DNA of 64,000 bases, taken from NCBI RefSeq assembly GCF_029784135.1, contig NC_073745.1, positions 98,167,105 through 98,231,104 of the forward strand. The letters are read 5' to 3'. The notes beneath the pieces were generated by a model. It was given only the letters and a program-made list of their open reading frames with translations, was not told where the DNA came from and did not search any database. The DNA is from Toxorhynchites rutilus septentrionalis. Lineage: Eukaryota; Arthropoda; Insecta; Diptera; Culicidae. Below are positions 1 through 11,737 of the stretch, in pieces. The first letter of the stretch is position 1, and every line of letters begins with the position of its first letter. The translations under genes were made by a program, and so were the position numbers.

Positions 1-560
1 CATGATATGTTCAGACAAATCAGGACGGATGGTATCCCTAGTCTCATCCCGAATCATCTTTCCACTCTTATTCAACTTCTGTTTGACAATTGCCCAATAT
101 TTCTCAATTACACGGCTGCACGGCAATTGCTGCGCTGTAAAAGGAGCTTGCCAAATCAGGCCAAAACTTTAAAGGTCCACTGTGAGTTTTAATGTGAGGA
201 AGAACACGTTTTTTTCTGGAACTCTTGCATTTTGGAATCCATAGTCTTCTTTGTCTCGAAAACCTAGGTTTTTTGTCCACAACTGCAACAAATTGGTAGA
301 TCATAAGCTTTCTTGCTAATTTATCGACAAAAACGAATTTGAACTAGCTAGGGACATCCATCTTCACGCACGTTTTGTCGGCTATGAGGATTCATTCTTC
401 GTATTTCGTGAGAATCTCACTGTACAGCTTTCGGGGACGTCTTTCAACCACCAGATTCTACTCCAGTGTCCTGTTTGGTTGCTTACCGGCCCGAAAAGAT
501 CTTTGACTGGCATCGAATTTCTTGGCACCTTGCCACTACACGAAAACTACTCTGAAGCAG
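1..560 (-). mobile_element. Decayed DD37E-type Tc1/mariner transposase remnant
   Basis: The minus strand encodes fragments of the transposase found better preserved at 52744-53718. The clearest is around 104-200, where FWPDLAS, the motif around the second catalytic Asp, can be read after an IKTHSGP stretch that matches LKQHEGP in the better copy. The bases at about 375-460 correspond to the MDDETY region (first catalytic Asp) of that copy, now out of frame. Stops and frameshifts break every frame, so this is a fossil. The window edge cuts the 3' end, and no terminal repeat is visible. Homology is seen by comparison inside the window; the element boundaries are inferred. Confidence 0.7.
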
Positions 561-949
561 TTTGGAGGCAAAGAGGTGCGTACCCGAACACATGATTGAT
601 GGATTCATTGCCCGGAAATATTCTCCGTTGACACTTTTTGTGCATTAGTGAAATTAACACGTTCGACGCCCAACGCGACGTTTTTGAGTTTCTTGCAGAG
701 CCCAATTTGCGATTAAATTATTAAATGAAGATCAAACATAGTTGATAGATAACTTTTACATGATCTAGCAATGTTTGTTTTCAATTGAAGACGAATTGAT
801 GACAATAACACATGCCAAAGTCATAGAATAGAGGTTTTGCAAAAAAAAACTGCAGTACAAACCATCCGTACTATATATTACTAAAAAGTATAGTATAAAC
901 AGTATAATATTATGGTTATGAATTTATTATTATTTTTCATGTCCTATGT
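561..949. other. AT-rich spacer, nothing recognised
   Basis: I see no ORF with family resemblance, no terminal repeats and no RNA gene here. Confidence 0.5.
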
Positions 950-1620
950 GACGGGGCGTCGAAAGTGTTAAACCTTAGGGAACAGAGACGGTGGTAAATT
1001 CCAAAAAGACAGGATAAAACATACCACTTCCGTTGGAAAATCGTCTGTGCAGAACATGTGCAAAATGAAATCGCAACGGGGTGTTTTTGATTCAGATTGT
1101 GGACTAGTTTCTCAAACACTTTTAACCACGCATCTTAGGATGGAAACGTCTCGAAAATTTCCAACATGATGATTAGAGCCCGATTCGAAGATCGAACATA
1201 TTGGAGCGGTTTTCTACAACTGCGGAAATGTGCTGTAACGTAGCGACTTCATGAAGATGATTGTCAGTGTCTGCAGAGATGTGGCGGATTCTTTTAGGAA
1301 CAGTGGTTGATCAGTGTTAGAACCTTTAGAAACGTCAAGTTTACCTAAGCCAGATGAGATATCGTGCTGTATTATTACAACGATAAATTCAGATCAAAAG
1401 CGGAACGATGCGAGAAGCTGTCCGGGGATAATACTGGCGTATTGGAACAATATATCTTCTCGAAATGATAAGCGAACAGATTCGCCAATTCTACCATGAA
1501 ATAAGCGATATCACTTATCGCACCATTGCCCGGAAGACTTGTAAAATCTTGTAGGTAGGCTAGATGAAGACACGATTGGTTCAACAATGCTAGGATCGCT
1601 AGAATACCAGGCCTAGAAGG
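950..1620 (-). pseudogene. Jockey/CR1-like LINE ORF2 remnant (start of reverse transcriptase)
   Basis: Read on the minus strand, the region from about 1590 to 1375 gives ELANLFAYHFEKIYC, which matches the linker just upstream of non-LTR reverse transcriptase domains (FA..F...Y). From about 1240 to 1110 it gives a WKTAPICSIFESG stretch followed by VGNFRDVSIL. These fit the W+.S.I.PI.K.G and NYR.IS.L motifs of reverse transcriptase block 1-2 in jockey, CR1 and related LINEs. Several stops and frame changes are present. Neither 5' nor 3' end nor a target-site duplication can be defined. Clade assignment is uncertain. Confidence 0.55.
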
Positions 1621-1789
1621 TGGTCATTTGCGTTCGATACACTGTTTTTTGAAAGGAGATCGATGGTAACCATCGATTCGACTGGCGTAATGTCTTGGTC
1701 TAATGAAGCGTCTCTCGTATCAACCATCTAATCACATTGTTCTCTCATTTCAACCGGAGAAGATTGTAGTCTCCCACAACGACGATCGT

Positions 1790-2059
1790 TCTTCTTCTTC
1801 TTTAATGGCAGTAACGTTCCTAGAGGAACTTCGCCGTCTCAACGTTACTTGCGTCATTTTTATTAGTACTTAGTTGAGATTTCTATGCCAAATGACACGC
1901 CTTGCAATGCATTCTGAGTGGCAAGCTCTAGAATATGCGTGATCACAGTGCAAGTCGGAGGAAATTTCTTTGACGAAAAATTCCCCCAACCAGAACGGGA
2001 ATCGAACCCTAACACCCGGCATGTTAGTTATGACGCTAACCACTCGGCCACGGGAGCAC
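1790..2059 (-). mobile_element. tRNA-derived SINE, copy 1
   Basis: The minus strand begins GTGCTCCCGTGGCCGAGTGG. It carries a pol III A box (TGGCCGAGTGG) and, about 45 bases later, a B box (GGTTCGATTCC), the layout of a tRNA-derived SINE head. A roughly 190-bp body shared with the copies at 8893 and 45004 follows, ending in GAA repeats. The copy is flanked by the direct repeat AACGACGATCGT (1778-1789 and 2060-2071), a target-site duplication. Predicted peptides starting MCSRGRVVSV come from the tRNA part and are not genes. It could belong to the Feilai/Gecko type of mosquito SINEs, but I cannot assign the family by sight. Confidence 0.85.
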
Positions 2060-2116
2060 AACGACGATCGTGTCGGAATGAATATATCGCTGGTTGCGAG
2101 TTGGGCTACATACCAG

Positions 2117-2850
2117 GGCTTTGCACAGTCATAGTCAACTGAGGATAGTCAGCTGACTAACTGACTGACTATATCCATAGTCAGTTAGTAATGACTTTTG
2201 GCTTCACGCAGTTTCTCCGCCAAAATGACTGAACAGTCAGTCGGCCGTTTAGTCGCTATCTCCCTCTACCGGCTCGACTATATCATTTCATTCTTCCCAG
2301 TCAAATTGTCCTCTTTGCATTTTGAAGTGACTTCCCCCAAAATGAATTCGTTCCTCGCATGCATCGATGTTTGAGTTCAACGTGGTTTGACATACGCTAC
2401 AGGTAAGCTAGATTCTTTTGTATCGTACACGAAAATTACTTACACGTATAAAATAACGTGCAGTGTGTGTGCGCTATTTTGCACGCCTAATACTAACTAA
2501 TACTAACGCGAGGACCTTTATAGCATACTTGATAAATGTCTAAGTTCGTTGGTTTGAGTTCACGATGGGTACACAATAAACCGTCCATTGATGGGGTAAT
2601 TTATTTTTTGCATCAGAAATCATGTTTTTGTTCCTTTTTATATGGACTTAAAAATAATATTGGGTACGCGGGAATGAATTAGTGTCAGGGGGAAATGGAA
2701 GTGTGGATTGAAGTCAGTTGAATGAAGAGGCAGATTTGTATTCATTAGTCGAGTCAGTTCAAATAACCACTGACTGGACTCGTTCACCAGTCATCCTCGC
2801 TAGTCAACGATAGTGAATTCATTTTCTAGTCAAGTCAATTTTTGTTGGCG
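2117..2850. mobile_element. hAT-like non-autonomous element with subterminal TGACT/AGTCA clusters
   Basis: The left end reads CAGGGCTTTGCACAGTC, resembling hAT termini (CAGGG.TTGC). The first 160 bases and the last 150 are packed with AGTCA/TGACT motifs in both orientations, like the subterminal transposase sites of hAT elements. The middle (2370-2460) is homologous, in the opposite orientation, to 35970-36065. The right terminus is not a clean inverted repeat of the left, so the element is probably truncated on the right. No transposase is present. Confidence 0.45.
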
Positions 2851-3445
2851 GCGACTGCCGAAGCAGTTCTAGTCGAAGCGAAGCTGCTGAGAGTAGAGTC
2901 GGTCCTCATTTTTCACCTTCGAAGATTTCGGGCCCTGCTACATACATACACCGATGACTTTAGAAGGCTGACACAGACGAAACCTTGCTCGAGGATGTCA
3001 CTGTCTACTAGTGTTACTGATTTGCAATTAAGTATCATGCTACGAAACTTCAGAAACCATTTCAGAGAGTTAACAATTTCACGTCTGTAACGATTTTTCC
3101 GGAGCTGATGAGCCATCCAAGATTCCGGAAGAATTTCAATACCAGTTATATCGTTCTTCCAAATCTTCCAAATAATCAAAGTTCTCACGAGTTCACCAAA
3201 CTGATCCAGAGACTACCCAGGAGCTTCAGTCCTTTATTTCGGAATGGCCACTGTACTGCATGCATTTTTATCTACAAATTTGAAAGTTTGATTTTATATT
3301 TGAGAATTGTAGTCGCCAGTAGTTCTGTTAGCTGTTCCGGTTTTTGAATGTTTGGCTTCCATCGATCTCTATTGTAATGAACCAATTATAGACTTGATCT
3401 TGATTTCCGATAGATTATTTTTATCGAATTAAGAGCTTCGAAAGC
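2851..3445. other. No recognised feature
   Basis: Open frames on both strands are short and mutually overlapping and resemble no family. I regard them as chance ORFs. Confidence 0.4.
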
Positions 3446-3449
3446 ATTT

Positions 3450-4106
3450 CTCGCGTAACTTTTGAAAAGGTCCAATGTAACATTTTCGTCAACTCGAGAA
3501 AAACGAAGTTGAAGACCCAAACATTATCCCGCGGTCTTTATCACTACTTTCACCACTAGCAGTCAAGAATAACTCTGAAAAACCAGTCGTAACTGTTGTT
3601 CCGTGATTTGAGATTAAAGTTGAAGACTAGGAGCGAAAAATGTTACATTGGACCTTTTGACTGCCCGCATTTGCACATTGGACATATTACGTTGCACGAT
3701 AAGAATTTGAAACTAACTACTAAACAACAATCCAAATAACAGCATTTCATTCTAAAGGCAGATTATTATTGTTATCACTCGTCTAATTGTACTAAAATCG
3801 GTAACAACACCTGTAAGAAACAAAAACTCAAAACGACCGAAGTACGATTTCGTATTGTTTTGACTGCTTTGTTACTTCGGACGTTTCGGGCGTCGAAGAA
3901 AAGAGGCGTCCGAAGTAACAGCCGGGCGCATAAAATCCGAATCTGTACATTGGATATGTTTTGTATCGGCGATAAAAAGATGAAGAAGATAGATACGTGA
4001 ACGATTGTTTTTGTAATACATTAAATGATTGAAAACTAATAGCGTGCATCCATTAACTCGATTTGTTCACATTTGTTACATAGGACCTTTTCAAAAGTTA
4101 CGCGAG
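3450..4106. mobile_element. MITE with about 38-bp inverted ends and 4-bp duplication, copy 1
   Basis: The left end CTCGCGTAACTTTTGAAAAG recurs inverted at the right end (4068-4106), and the match continues through GGTCC.ATGTAACA. The flanks are ATTT on both sides (3446-3449 and 4107-4110). A third inverted copy of the inner end motif lies at about 3636-3660, which suggests internal rearrangement. The family is shared with 10205-10508 and 17223-17464. No coding capacity. The 4-bp AT-rich duplication is compatible with Sola, Chapaev or piggyBac-like superfamilies, but I cannot choose. Confidence 0.7.
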
Positions 4107-4159
4107 ATTTCAAATGTTGGCCATGGCACACGATAAGTCTACTTTCAACAAAAAAATAG

Positions 4160-4330
4160 TGGTACAAACCCTTTCAAGATGGCCGAGGAGATGCTAATGA
4201 CGGACTTGACTCTGGACGTTCCAGCACGCTAACAACAGATGGAAACGTAAAGGCAGTAAATAAATTTGTTCTGGAAAATCACTATTATAGAAAGTTGTTA
4301 TATCAGTTGGCTGTTATGTGTTGACAGTTT
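4160..4330 (+). pseudogene. Possible mariner (Mos1/SETMAR-type) transposase N-terminal remnant
   Basis: The plus strand reads GRSSTLTTDGNVKAVNKFVLEN with a few disturbed residues before it. This resembles the DPRSGRPSTS.TDENV..V...V.EN linker between the two helix-turn-helix units of mariner-type transposases. Downstream the frame is lost and no catalytic motif can be read. This is a weak call on about 25 residues. Confidence 0.4.
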
Positions 4331-4699
4331 CTGGAATTTTCCATTGATATACTTCCCATTTCCTCTTTATTCTCGATACATGAAAATCCACTTCATTCGT
4401 CATAAAAGCTATCCTTCCGTTTTCATCGAAATGAAGCAATCTTCATTCGTTTTGGGTTATTTTTTTTTGCAGACAATTTGCCATTCCACTCGTAAAAATA
4501 TGGCAAATACCACACACGACGCTTGCCTCCGGTCCTGTTGCTGCTGCTGCTGTCGTATCCTATCGTTCGCTATTATCCGCAGGCAATCAGTATTAGAGTA
4601 AAGAAAAAAATTCAAAGAATTGCAAAAATGGTTAATCCCAAAACGCCCAGCTAAACGGATTCCTACTGTGTGACTCCAGCAATGCACAGCCAGGTCAAA

Positions 4700-6690
4700 A
4701 TGAATAGTTTTTTTTTGGATTCGCTCTCAACTGATTTCTAGAAAGTCACGTAATCATGCCCCAGTGTGAAACAAAACAAACACTGCGTGTGCACTTTTCT
4801 GTGGTTTCTAAACCGAATTGGATGTCGCGTGAATGGACCACCCTGACATTGAACCGAAACTGGAAGGAGAAAGCATCTGATTTCATAATCCGGTCGCGAA
4901 AGTACAATTATGCGTGCGATTGTGCTATGAATGGAAGCAATTCGTAGCGTCAATGAATCGCGATCCAATTCATGAATGAGCAGCAGCGTTTCTATCGCGA
5001 TCGCGAGTTGAAAAAATAAAATCGCTATCAGTGCGAGTAGCGCTGTTATTTTTGTCGGTGGTGATTACTATGTATAGCTGCTACCCGTGCTGGAAGCTCC
5101 AGCAAGTCTCTGGCCGCTGATAATGAGAAAACAAGTCGCACGAAGAAACAATGACATTTTTGGGCAGCACCTCTCAACGATGGTTCGCGTTCGCGTTGGG
5201 AAAACGTGAACGGACTGTTGATAGTGCGCTGTCCAACTGCGTTGGACGCAACGGCCGCGGAGTCAACTCTGAATCACGTTTCGTTATGGCCATTTTTGGC
5301 ATTGAGGCTCGGATCGGACCACCAGCGGAGTTCGTAGGAGGCATGTTTCCGTCGTCCCTGAGAGAACAATAAGAAACAACAGAAATGGGCCAAAAGCGAT
5401 GGAATGTATTCAGCTGCCGTCCGCTGCCGACTGGAATGGTATCGCGACCGAAACGCGGTCTACTAAACAACAACGAAAAACGCCCACTAGAGCGCGCGTA
5501 TCGAATTGACACGACACTCGGAACTGACAATTGATTTAATACTATCTGTTTTGTTCGATCTCTCTCTAATTCAACGCTGGTTCTCAGCTGTCAGCTAACA
5601 ACAAAATTCCTCTCCGGATAATATTAATTTCAGCTGATGGCGTGAAATGTGTCGCACCGGGTGGTCCAGGAACATTTCTCGGTGTCGCTGATATTGGAGA
5701 TTTCTCCAACTTTCGGCGAGTAATTCAGGTAGCCGAGAGGCGCGCGCGAAACTTGTTTCGCACGGATCAGTCCATGATCAATTGTGACGGGGGGAGACAC
5801 ACGTACGAATGCCAACTGGGTCGTCGTCAACCATGCAGGTTTTTTCTTTAATATATCCTCTCACTGTTATTGAATTTATTCAAATGGTAATTTGACCACG
5901 AATTGGATTTGACTCTAGCAATGCACGGACCAATTCATCGCCACCATTGTGCCACCGTAATCGTGAAGCGTCCGGCAGCCGCAGCAGGGCGATGGTGTCG
6001 ACCGTGACTGATAGAGCGACTGCAAAACAAATCTCTTAATTTCTTCAATTCCCTCCGCCTTCGTTCTTTCCATGCTATTCTCCTCCGTTTCTCGTAGTCC
6101 CAGGGACCAGAGGGACCCCGACCGTCCGTCGTTTCATCTTAATTTTTTCACTTCTTCGAAACGTTTGTTATTTTACTGTTTCTGCTTCCATCAGATGATC
6201 CCTCTTCTCTCTGCTCGGCGTGTTTTTTTTCTTCTTTTGGTTGCTGCCTCTTTCGAGATCTCTTCCTCTTCGTACTTTTATGGAGAAGATTGAGTTGTAA
6301 TGGCTAATGGAATAATATACGTTGGGAACTTGGGCGACGGCGACGACAACGACGAAGACGTCAACTGCTGATGATGACGATTGTAATGACGATTTCTTTA
6401 CTATACGGCATGATCCAAAATGAACCAACGGTGATCTCTTTGTTGTTATTGTTGATTCTTGTCGTCTTCGAACAAAAATATCTGCATTTGATGATCTCTC
6501 TGCCAAGCATCAAATCTTCGGGGTAGACCGGGGGTAAGAACGGAAACCGAAGGCACAAAAACTTCCCGGTTTCCCGAAACAACTCGCCTCCACAAGTTGA
6601 AGGCAAAGTTCCGGCTTTTTTGGAGGTGGGCACCGATTTGAAACGGTAATAACGTTCTGTGGCTGAATTAGTCATTCAGTGAACGTCTCA
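4700..6690. other. GC-richer unassigned region, possible regulatory or 5' gene sequence
   Basis: This stretch is visibly less AT-rich than its surroundings and has CpG-containing patches (5190-5540, 5640-5830, 5930-6010) and a GAC-rich run (6330-6362). Several overlapping ORFs up to 118 codons exist on both strands, but none resembles a family and their frames contradict each other. It contains no transposon motifs I could recognise, which sets it apart from most of the window. It might hold untranslated exons or a promoter; that is inference only. Confidence 0.3.
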
Positions 6691-7262
6691 CAGAACTAAT
6701 TTACATAAAGCTAGCGTTGTGAGACTAGAATAATCAACAGCAACGCAGCAAACGCAGCTGATGTTTGACGTATTTCCCACATTTTGAGTTGTGTAATAGC
6801 TGATAAAATGTAGGACACTTCATGAACATCACGATCTGATGTAATGTGCAATTTTGACTTGACTTGACTGCGATATACTTTTTTAAGAATAGCGCAAACA
6901 TTTCCTAGAGATTATTCATCTAATTAATACATGGGCTGAAACATTTTCTGTATTGACACATAGATGGCATTGCAACGAGTAAACAGGCATCTGAAATTTG
7001 ATAAGCAGTTGAACTCAAGGAATGAAAACAAATTCGAAGTGCAATTCTATTGTTACGCTGAAAAAGGTTAAGTCAATACTGCTTCAATCATCTTGGCAGC
7101 ACTGCAGTGAAAATGAGTAGTTATGAAAAGCTCGCGAAGAAAGTTGAACAACTGTCAAGTTTATCAACAGAGCGGTGTCTAGTTGTTATCAAATCGGCAA
7201 ATACTGCCACGTAGTAATTATTTGACTTGAAAACTTATTGAGATGATAGATATTTTCCAAAT

Positions 7263-7520
7263 TTTAGTTTTTTTTATTGTTAAACCCCTGAGCAGACGGT
7301 GTGGTTCGCAAACATAACGGTGTCGCGTAATGTAAAATTGGGTCGATTGAGTAGAGGTGTTCTTGAAGTTTGTGAACTATTTAGCATACACAAGTCGGTA
7401 GTTTCTCGTTTGTTGAAGCTTTCCTGGACAAGAGGATTTGTGGATACGGCTAACCGTCCAGGTAGTACAAGGAAAACTTTGACGAGATTGAATCGATTTA
7501 ACATAAATTATCAGTATAAT
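7263..7520 (+). pseudogene. Tc1-like transposase helix-turn-helix remnant
   Basis: The plus strand gives GRLSRGVLEVCELFSIHKSV followed by VSRLLKLSWTRGFVDTANRPGSTRKT. The pattern G.S..EVA..F.VHKSVVSRL...... TG.V......GR.RKT is the first DNA-binding unit of Tc1-like transposases. The frame stays open to about 7500 and then family resemblance is lost. Catalytic domain and termini are not visible. Confidence 0.5.
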
Positions 7521-7699
7521 CCGGGTTGTTATCCCGTGAAAAGCGAACTTCTCTTCAAGGCCATGGTCTGGATCAGCGAAACCTCTAGATCTTCCCGCAC
7601 CAGAAACCGGAAACTTATAGCTAAAGGGTTTCCTGGAGCTCGCGGACAGTTACCTTTGGGTTCTTCTTGACTTTGCCTCTTGACGATACACCTCTCTAA

Positions 7700-8600
7700 T
7701 TATACACCTCTAGTCCGAACGTCTTTAGTTTCGGAAGAGTTTTCCAAACCACTGCCTTGCTGATAGCGACAGCCCGGTGCGATTTACCGTTTTGCACATT
7801 ACGAACCATCAATTTTCGGATACACAAGAGAATTGGTTCCGAAATAACACTCTATTTTTTCAACTGAATCAAATTCGATCACGTGTACAAATGTACAACA
7901 ATATAAACAATCGAGGGGTTTTCCGATGTAAACTCATCGAAAACATATCGAAGTGAGTACTGTTTTGTCATTGTTTTTTGATGAAAGTGAATTGATTTTT
8001 TGCTTCTTCAAGTGAAAAACGAATGTAAAAATTATGAAAAATATTTAAAAAGAAATATTTATATCGAAAAATATTACAGTGTGTTTAGTTTAATTTGAAC
8101 CAAATCAATTGGATAAATCCAAAACAAAATTATGAGATGGGCACTTTATTTTGCTTATCAGTGTGTAAGCATATTCATTATGAATCTAATAACATCTTCC
8201 AGTTGCTTAAATTTTGTGGCTTCTAGTTTGATTTTTGTCAATTTGAGTATAAATAAATATCCAAAACCAGACATAGGTTGATAATTTTCATATTGTACAG
8301 ATCCGAAAATCATGAATATAATTGAACTCGTGATTTGAAAGCACGTTTCTATATCTGTTAGTTTAGTTGCCTAACTTTTGTCCAATACCAAAATGTAACC
8401 ATTCCACGGGAAGGGACATTACCGATTAAAGAAACTCTTCAGCCCATTCAATAAAGTGTAATTTCGACTAAGACACTCGGGCTTCGCTTGCTTCAAATGG
8501 TGGTGTACAAAAAAGATCATACAAATAAGACTTGACCTGTGTATACAACATCTTGATTCTTGTTGCATGCTTTTGCTGCCACAATGTATGTCACAGAAGG
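7700..8600. other. AT-rich sequence, nothing recognised
   Basis: No coding, RNA or repeat feature could be supported here. Confidence 0.4.
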
Positions 8601-8649
8601 CTGGAAACAACAACAAAAGCCTATTTTCTCCATCTGGAGGTAGGATAAT

Positions 8650-8880
8650 AATGAAGCGGAAGCGTATTCGCGATTGCTAAGCGCGTATGTCGCAAAAAGA
8701 CATTTCAGCAGTCGTAGGAGTGCGCCGATGGACTGTAGAAAGAGTTTTAGGCCGAAGAATGAAGGAACAGCTATTAGTGAAGGGGCCTACAGGTCGTCCG
8801 AAGAAAACTCGGCATCTTAAAGATGACGCCGCTATTAAAAGAATCATCCTGGTGAATCCAGTGGGTTATATGGGATAAAT
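8650..8880 (+). pseudogene. Tc1/mariner transposase N-terminal fragment interrupted by a SINE
   Basis: The plus strand reads MSQKDISAVVGVRRWTVERV, then, 13 residues on, GPTGRPKKTRHLKDDAAIKRII. This is the paired helix-turn-helix region of Tc1-like transposases with its GRP.KT basic linker and DD..IKRI start of the second unit. The frame stops at 8879, directly before the SINE at 8893, whose duplication GACATGTTCC begins at 8881. Possible C-terminal remains of a transposase follow at 9420-9740. Confidence 0.6.
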
Positions 8881-8892
8881 GACATGTTCCTT

Positions 8893-9146
8893 GTGCTCCC
8901 GTGGCCGAGTGGTCACACCTAACATGCCGGTTCGATTCTCGTTCTGGTCGGGGAAATTTTTCGTCAAAGAAATTTCCTCCGATTTGCACTGTGGTCACGC
9001 GTATTCTAGAGCTTGCCACTCAGAATGCATTCAAGGCGTGTTATTTGACATAGAAATCTCAACTAAGTACTAATAAAAATGACGCAAGTAATACTACGTT
9101 GAGACGGCGAAGATTCTCTAGGAACGTGAGTGCCAATTCAGAAGAA
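8893..9146 (+). mobile_element. tRNA-derived SINE, copy 2
   Basis: Same family as 1790-2059 and 45004-45278. The A box TGGCCGAGTGG is intact. The region between A and B boxes has lost about 15 bases compared with the other copies, which shortens the B-box spacing. It ends in GAAGAA. Flanks are GACATGTTCCTT (8881-8892) and GACATGTTCTTT (9147-9158), an 12-bp duplication with one difference. Confidence 0.85.
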
Positions 9147-9419
9147 GACATGTTCTTTCGCCTCGACTTTACTGTATAGAAAATCATAAAAGGACACGGA
9201 AATACACACATGATAGTAACATGATTTAAAATTTCAGTGAGTTAAAAAATTCTGCGATCCTCTTCACAGTTGAAATCATGTTTACCATTTCATACCGTCT
9301 CGAACTCCCAAACCGATCGTTACATAAACTCCCTCCCGGTAAAAGATGTGGTTAACGAGTACAAAAATGTTTACCGGAGTTAGAATTGGTAGCTTCAGAT
9401 GCAGCCGCAGATCATTTTG

Positions 9420-9740
9420 AAAGAAGATACAGTGAATGGGTTACACTCCAAAGAGAACCGATAACGAATGTGGTATTTCAACTAGACAGAGCCCCATGCC
9501 AAACCTCGATCCGCACTCAGAACTGCCTACGGGAATATCTGTAGTTTCAGACGGAAGATAGGGCCATTCAGCCATGATCACTCAATGTGACACCAATCAA
9601 GGCCAACAAGACAATCATTGATCCTTTCCTATAGACAAACGCCGGACTGGTTTTAATGATAGAGGCTGGATATATCATAAGGCCAGCCCTGCGTTCCAGA
9701 AGCTTGTCGTAATTGTGACGAATGACTATTAGATCAATGG
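9420..9740 (+). pseudogene. Tc1/mariner transposase C-terminal remnant
   Basis: The plus strand gives VVFQLDRAPCQTSIRTQNCL, resembling VFQQDGAPCHTS..TQ.WL, the motif at the second catalytic Asp in mariner-like transposases. Further on, SLNVTPI stands where SPDLNPI/D carries the third acidic residue. Stops interrupt both. It may be the distal part of the copy whose N-terminus is at 8650, separated by the SINE and unrecognised sequence. Confidence 0.45.
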
Positions 9741-9879
9741 TTAGCCCTAGTTTTAAGTGATAATTATTCGGGTTTAAAGCATTTCTACTACTAATAAAAT
9801 GTGTTTGTAATTATCCTTACATTGCATTCGCGTTGACGGCATTGAGCTTCGTTTACGAGTTTAGAGGAGCGTCATTGTT

Positions 9880-10110
9880 GATAATTGATTTTCAGGCGGA
9901 ACACGTTTGTAAAATTACAATTATGAATGAAAATCAACTTTTCCGTATCAAATTAGTATTCTATTTAAATAAAAAAAACACTTTTTGCAGGTGGTAAAAA
10001 AATCTCATACGAAAATTGTTTTTTGAGACAATTTTATATTATAAAGAAAGGTTTTAGTAAAAATTTCGGAAATTTATAGACAAATGGTTAAATGAGAGTC
10101 AGGAATACGT
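9880..10110. repeat. Dispersed repeat also present at 57960-58190
   Basis: This stretch and 57960-58190 share a run of similar blocks: ATTATGAATGAAAATCAACTT versus the corresponding ATGAATAAAAATGAACTT, then TTTTTGCAGGTGG versus TTTTTGCAAGTAG, then an AATTGT...ACAATTTTATATTATAA block. A related block sits in the 3' part of the Helitrons near 31935-32010 and 46345-46440. It is probably a decayed Helitron-derived segment. Confidence 0.45.
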
Positions 10111-10204
10111 GTTTCAAGTAACTAAAAAAAATGATGTAAACATTTTCAAATTATAAATCGACACCAGACGTCGACAATGTACTACTGTCATCGCGAATAC
10201 AATT

Positions 10205-10508
10205 CACACATAACTTTTCAATAGGACTTATCTGTTTTGATCGATTCTCTTCATTGACTTTCTCTTTCGATAACCACGGCCTTGCAAACAGATTTTGCGC
10301 CAGTTTTTCCATATAGTTTGATAAACGAGATTTCCCCTCTACACTCCTGATTTTCGAATGTTTGGTTCTTGTTTTTAAAGGGACTTTAACCCAACCTCTG
10401 ATTGTCGAACACATCAGGAAATGCTTTAACGCTGAGTTATTAACGGTAAAGAATGCCGCTGAAGAGAATCGATCAAATCAGATGGGTCCAATTGAAAAGT
10501 TAAGCGTG
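10205..10508. mobile_element. MITE of the 4-bp-duplication family, copy 2
   Basis: Inverted ends of about 53 bp: the right arm reads AAGAGAATCGATCAAATCAG then GTCCAATTGAAAAGTTAAGCGTG, and the left arm is its imperfect reverse complement (10205-10252). AATT flanks both sides (10201-10204, 10509-10512). The ends align with those of 17223-17464 and, over the terminal 26 bases, with 3450-4106. No ORF of its own. Confidence 0.7.
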
Positions 10509-10519
10509 AATTGTAAGAG

Positions 10520-11335
10520 TGGTTCCATCAGAGCTATCGTACAGAAAGTTAATCAAAATCGAGGATTATCAGCTTTGAAAAGTGAGTGACATTTCAAACA
10601 GAGTGAAATTGACTTCATAAACAAGGTTTAATGGGTCGAGTGGCACTCAATAAACCACAGCTTTCGAGAAAAACATTGAAAGCGACCGAAGTGGCCAAAG
10701 GATCACATTAATTGGATAATTGATGACTGGATGAAGGTAATTTGGTCAGGTGGGACTGAAGTGATGTTATTTGGGTCTGATGCAAATGGCGACGAACCGG
10801 CTAAAGTCTACAAAATGACTGTTTGACTATCAACTAAGGTGAAGGTGAATTATTGAAACATAATAATTGGCCAAGTGACTCATCTGTTTTTTTACAATTT
10901 CCTGTGCATCGTGTCGTTTCGGAGAACTCGTTTACGTTGACGGAGTAATGAAAAAAAAGGTTTATTTGGACATATTGAAGCGGAAGTTTCCACTACGTTC
11001 GAAAAACTTGAAGATTGGTCGTCGGTACATACTCCAGCAAGATGGAGATTGAAAGCATACCTCAAAGTTGATATTAATTTGATTTACGGAAAGAAAAATC
11101 AATGTGTTGGAGTAGCCAGCACAATCTCCTGACCAATAGAACATTTGTGGTATATTTTGAAAGTTAATGTTTAAGAGAATATTCCAACAAGCATTCAGCA
11201 ACTACGGCAGGGAATTGCAATTGACTGGAACAAAATCAGACTAGAAACTACAGCCAAACTTGTTGAATCCTTGTTGAAACCGCTATGTAAAGCTGTAATT
11301 TATGCCAAAGTTGGTTCATCAAAATAGTAAGTGGT
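10520..11335 (+). pseudogene. Tc1 (DD34E-type) transposase, degraded but nearly full catalytic region
   Basis: In order on the plus strand: RAIVQKVNQNRGLSAL (second helix-turn-helix), GLMGRVALNKPQLSRK at 10630 (the G.GR.A.KKP.LS linker), VIWS..TEVMLFGSDAN at 10740 (around the first catalytic Asp, now altered), RRYILQQDGDWKHTSKL at 11020 (QQD.D.KHTS, second Asp), VLEWPAQSPD at 11100 and, one frame away, PIEHLW (third acidic residue). The C-terminal helix region ends near ACC/KAVIYAK at 11310. At least four frame breaks separate these blocks. Length and order fit a Tc1-like transposase of about 340 residues. No terminal repeats were found. Confidence 0.75.
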
Positions 11336-11737
11336 TATCCGGAATAAAGTGGATATACTTTTATGCCGTATTTGTACTGTTAATTCAATTATCTGATCTC
11401 GAAATTTGACCATGGATTATTTTACATAATAATCACATCATTTTGATAAAGTGTAGTGCATTATTCTGGTGAATTACTTGTGAGAAATTCGAAAACGGTA
11501 CATGGATAGATTTTTTTTTGCATATCGTAGGTAAAAAAAACATACCAACAATTTTTACATTTTTTTCGTTCGAGCACTGTTACACTGTAAATAATATCAA
11601 GCATCTAGCATTTTTTCTAGAGAGGCGTAAACAATCTTAGAACTAATCCACCAGAATACACCCAAGATGAATGAAAAACCAACGAAAGCTTCCCTCTGAA
11701 ACAAATTCCTAACATCAATCAACGTTTCTTCTCTTAC

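Noticed and set aside
1870..2061. ORF starting MCSRGRVVSVITNMPGVRVR, repeated at 8879-9073 and 45002-45199 as a possible gene family
   Set aside because: All three lie in the tRNA-derived head of one SINE. The coding look comes from the tRNA boxes.
4530..4560. Polyglutamine/CTG repeat gene
   Set aside because: Only a short CTGCTGCTGCTG run; no long frame around it.
5174..5530. 118-codon minus-strand ORF
   Set aside because: An overlapping plus-strand ORF and GC-rich composition explain the openness. No motif.
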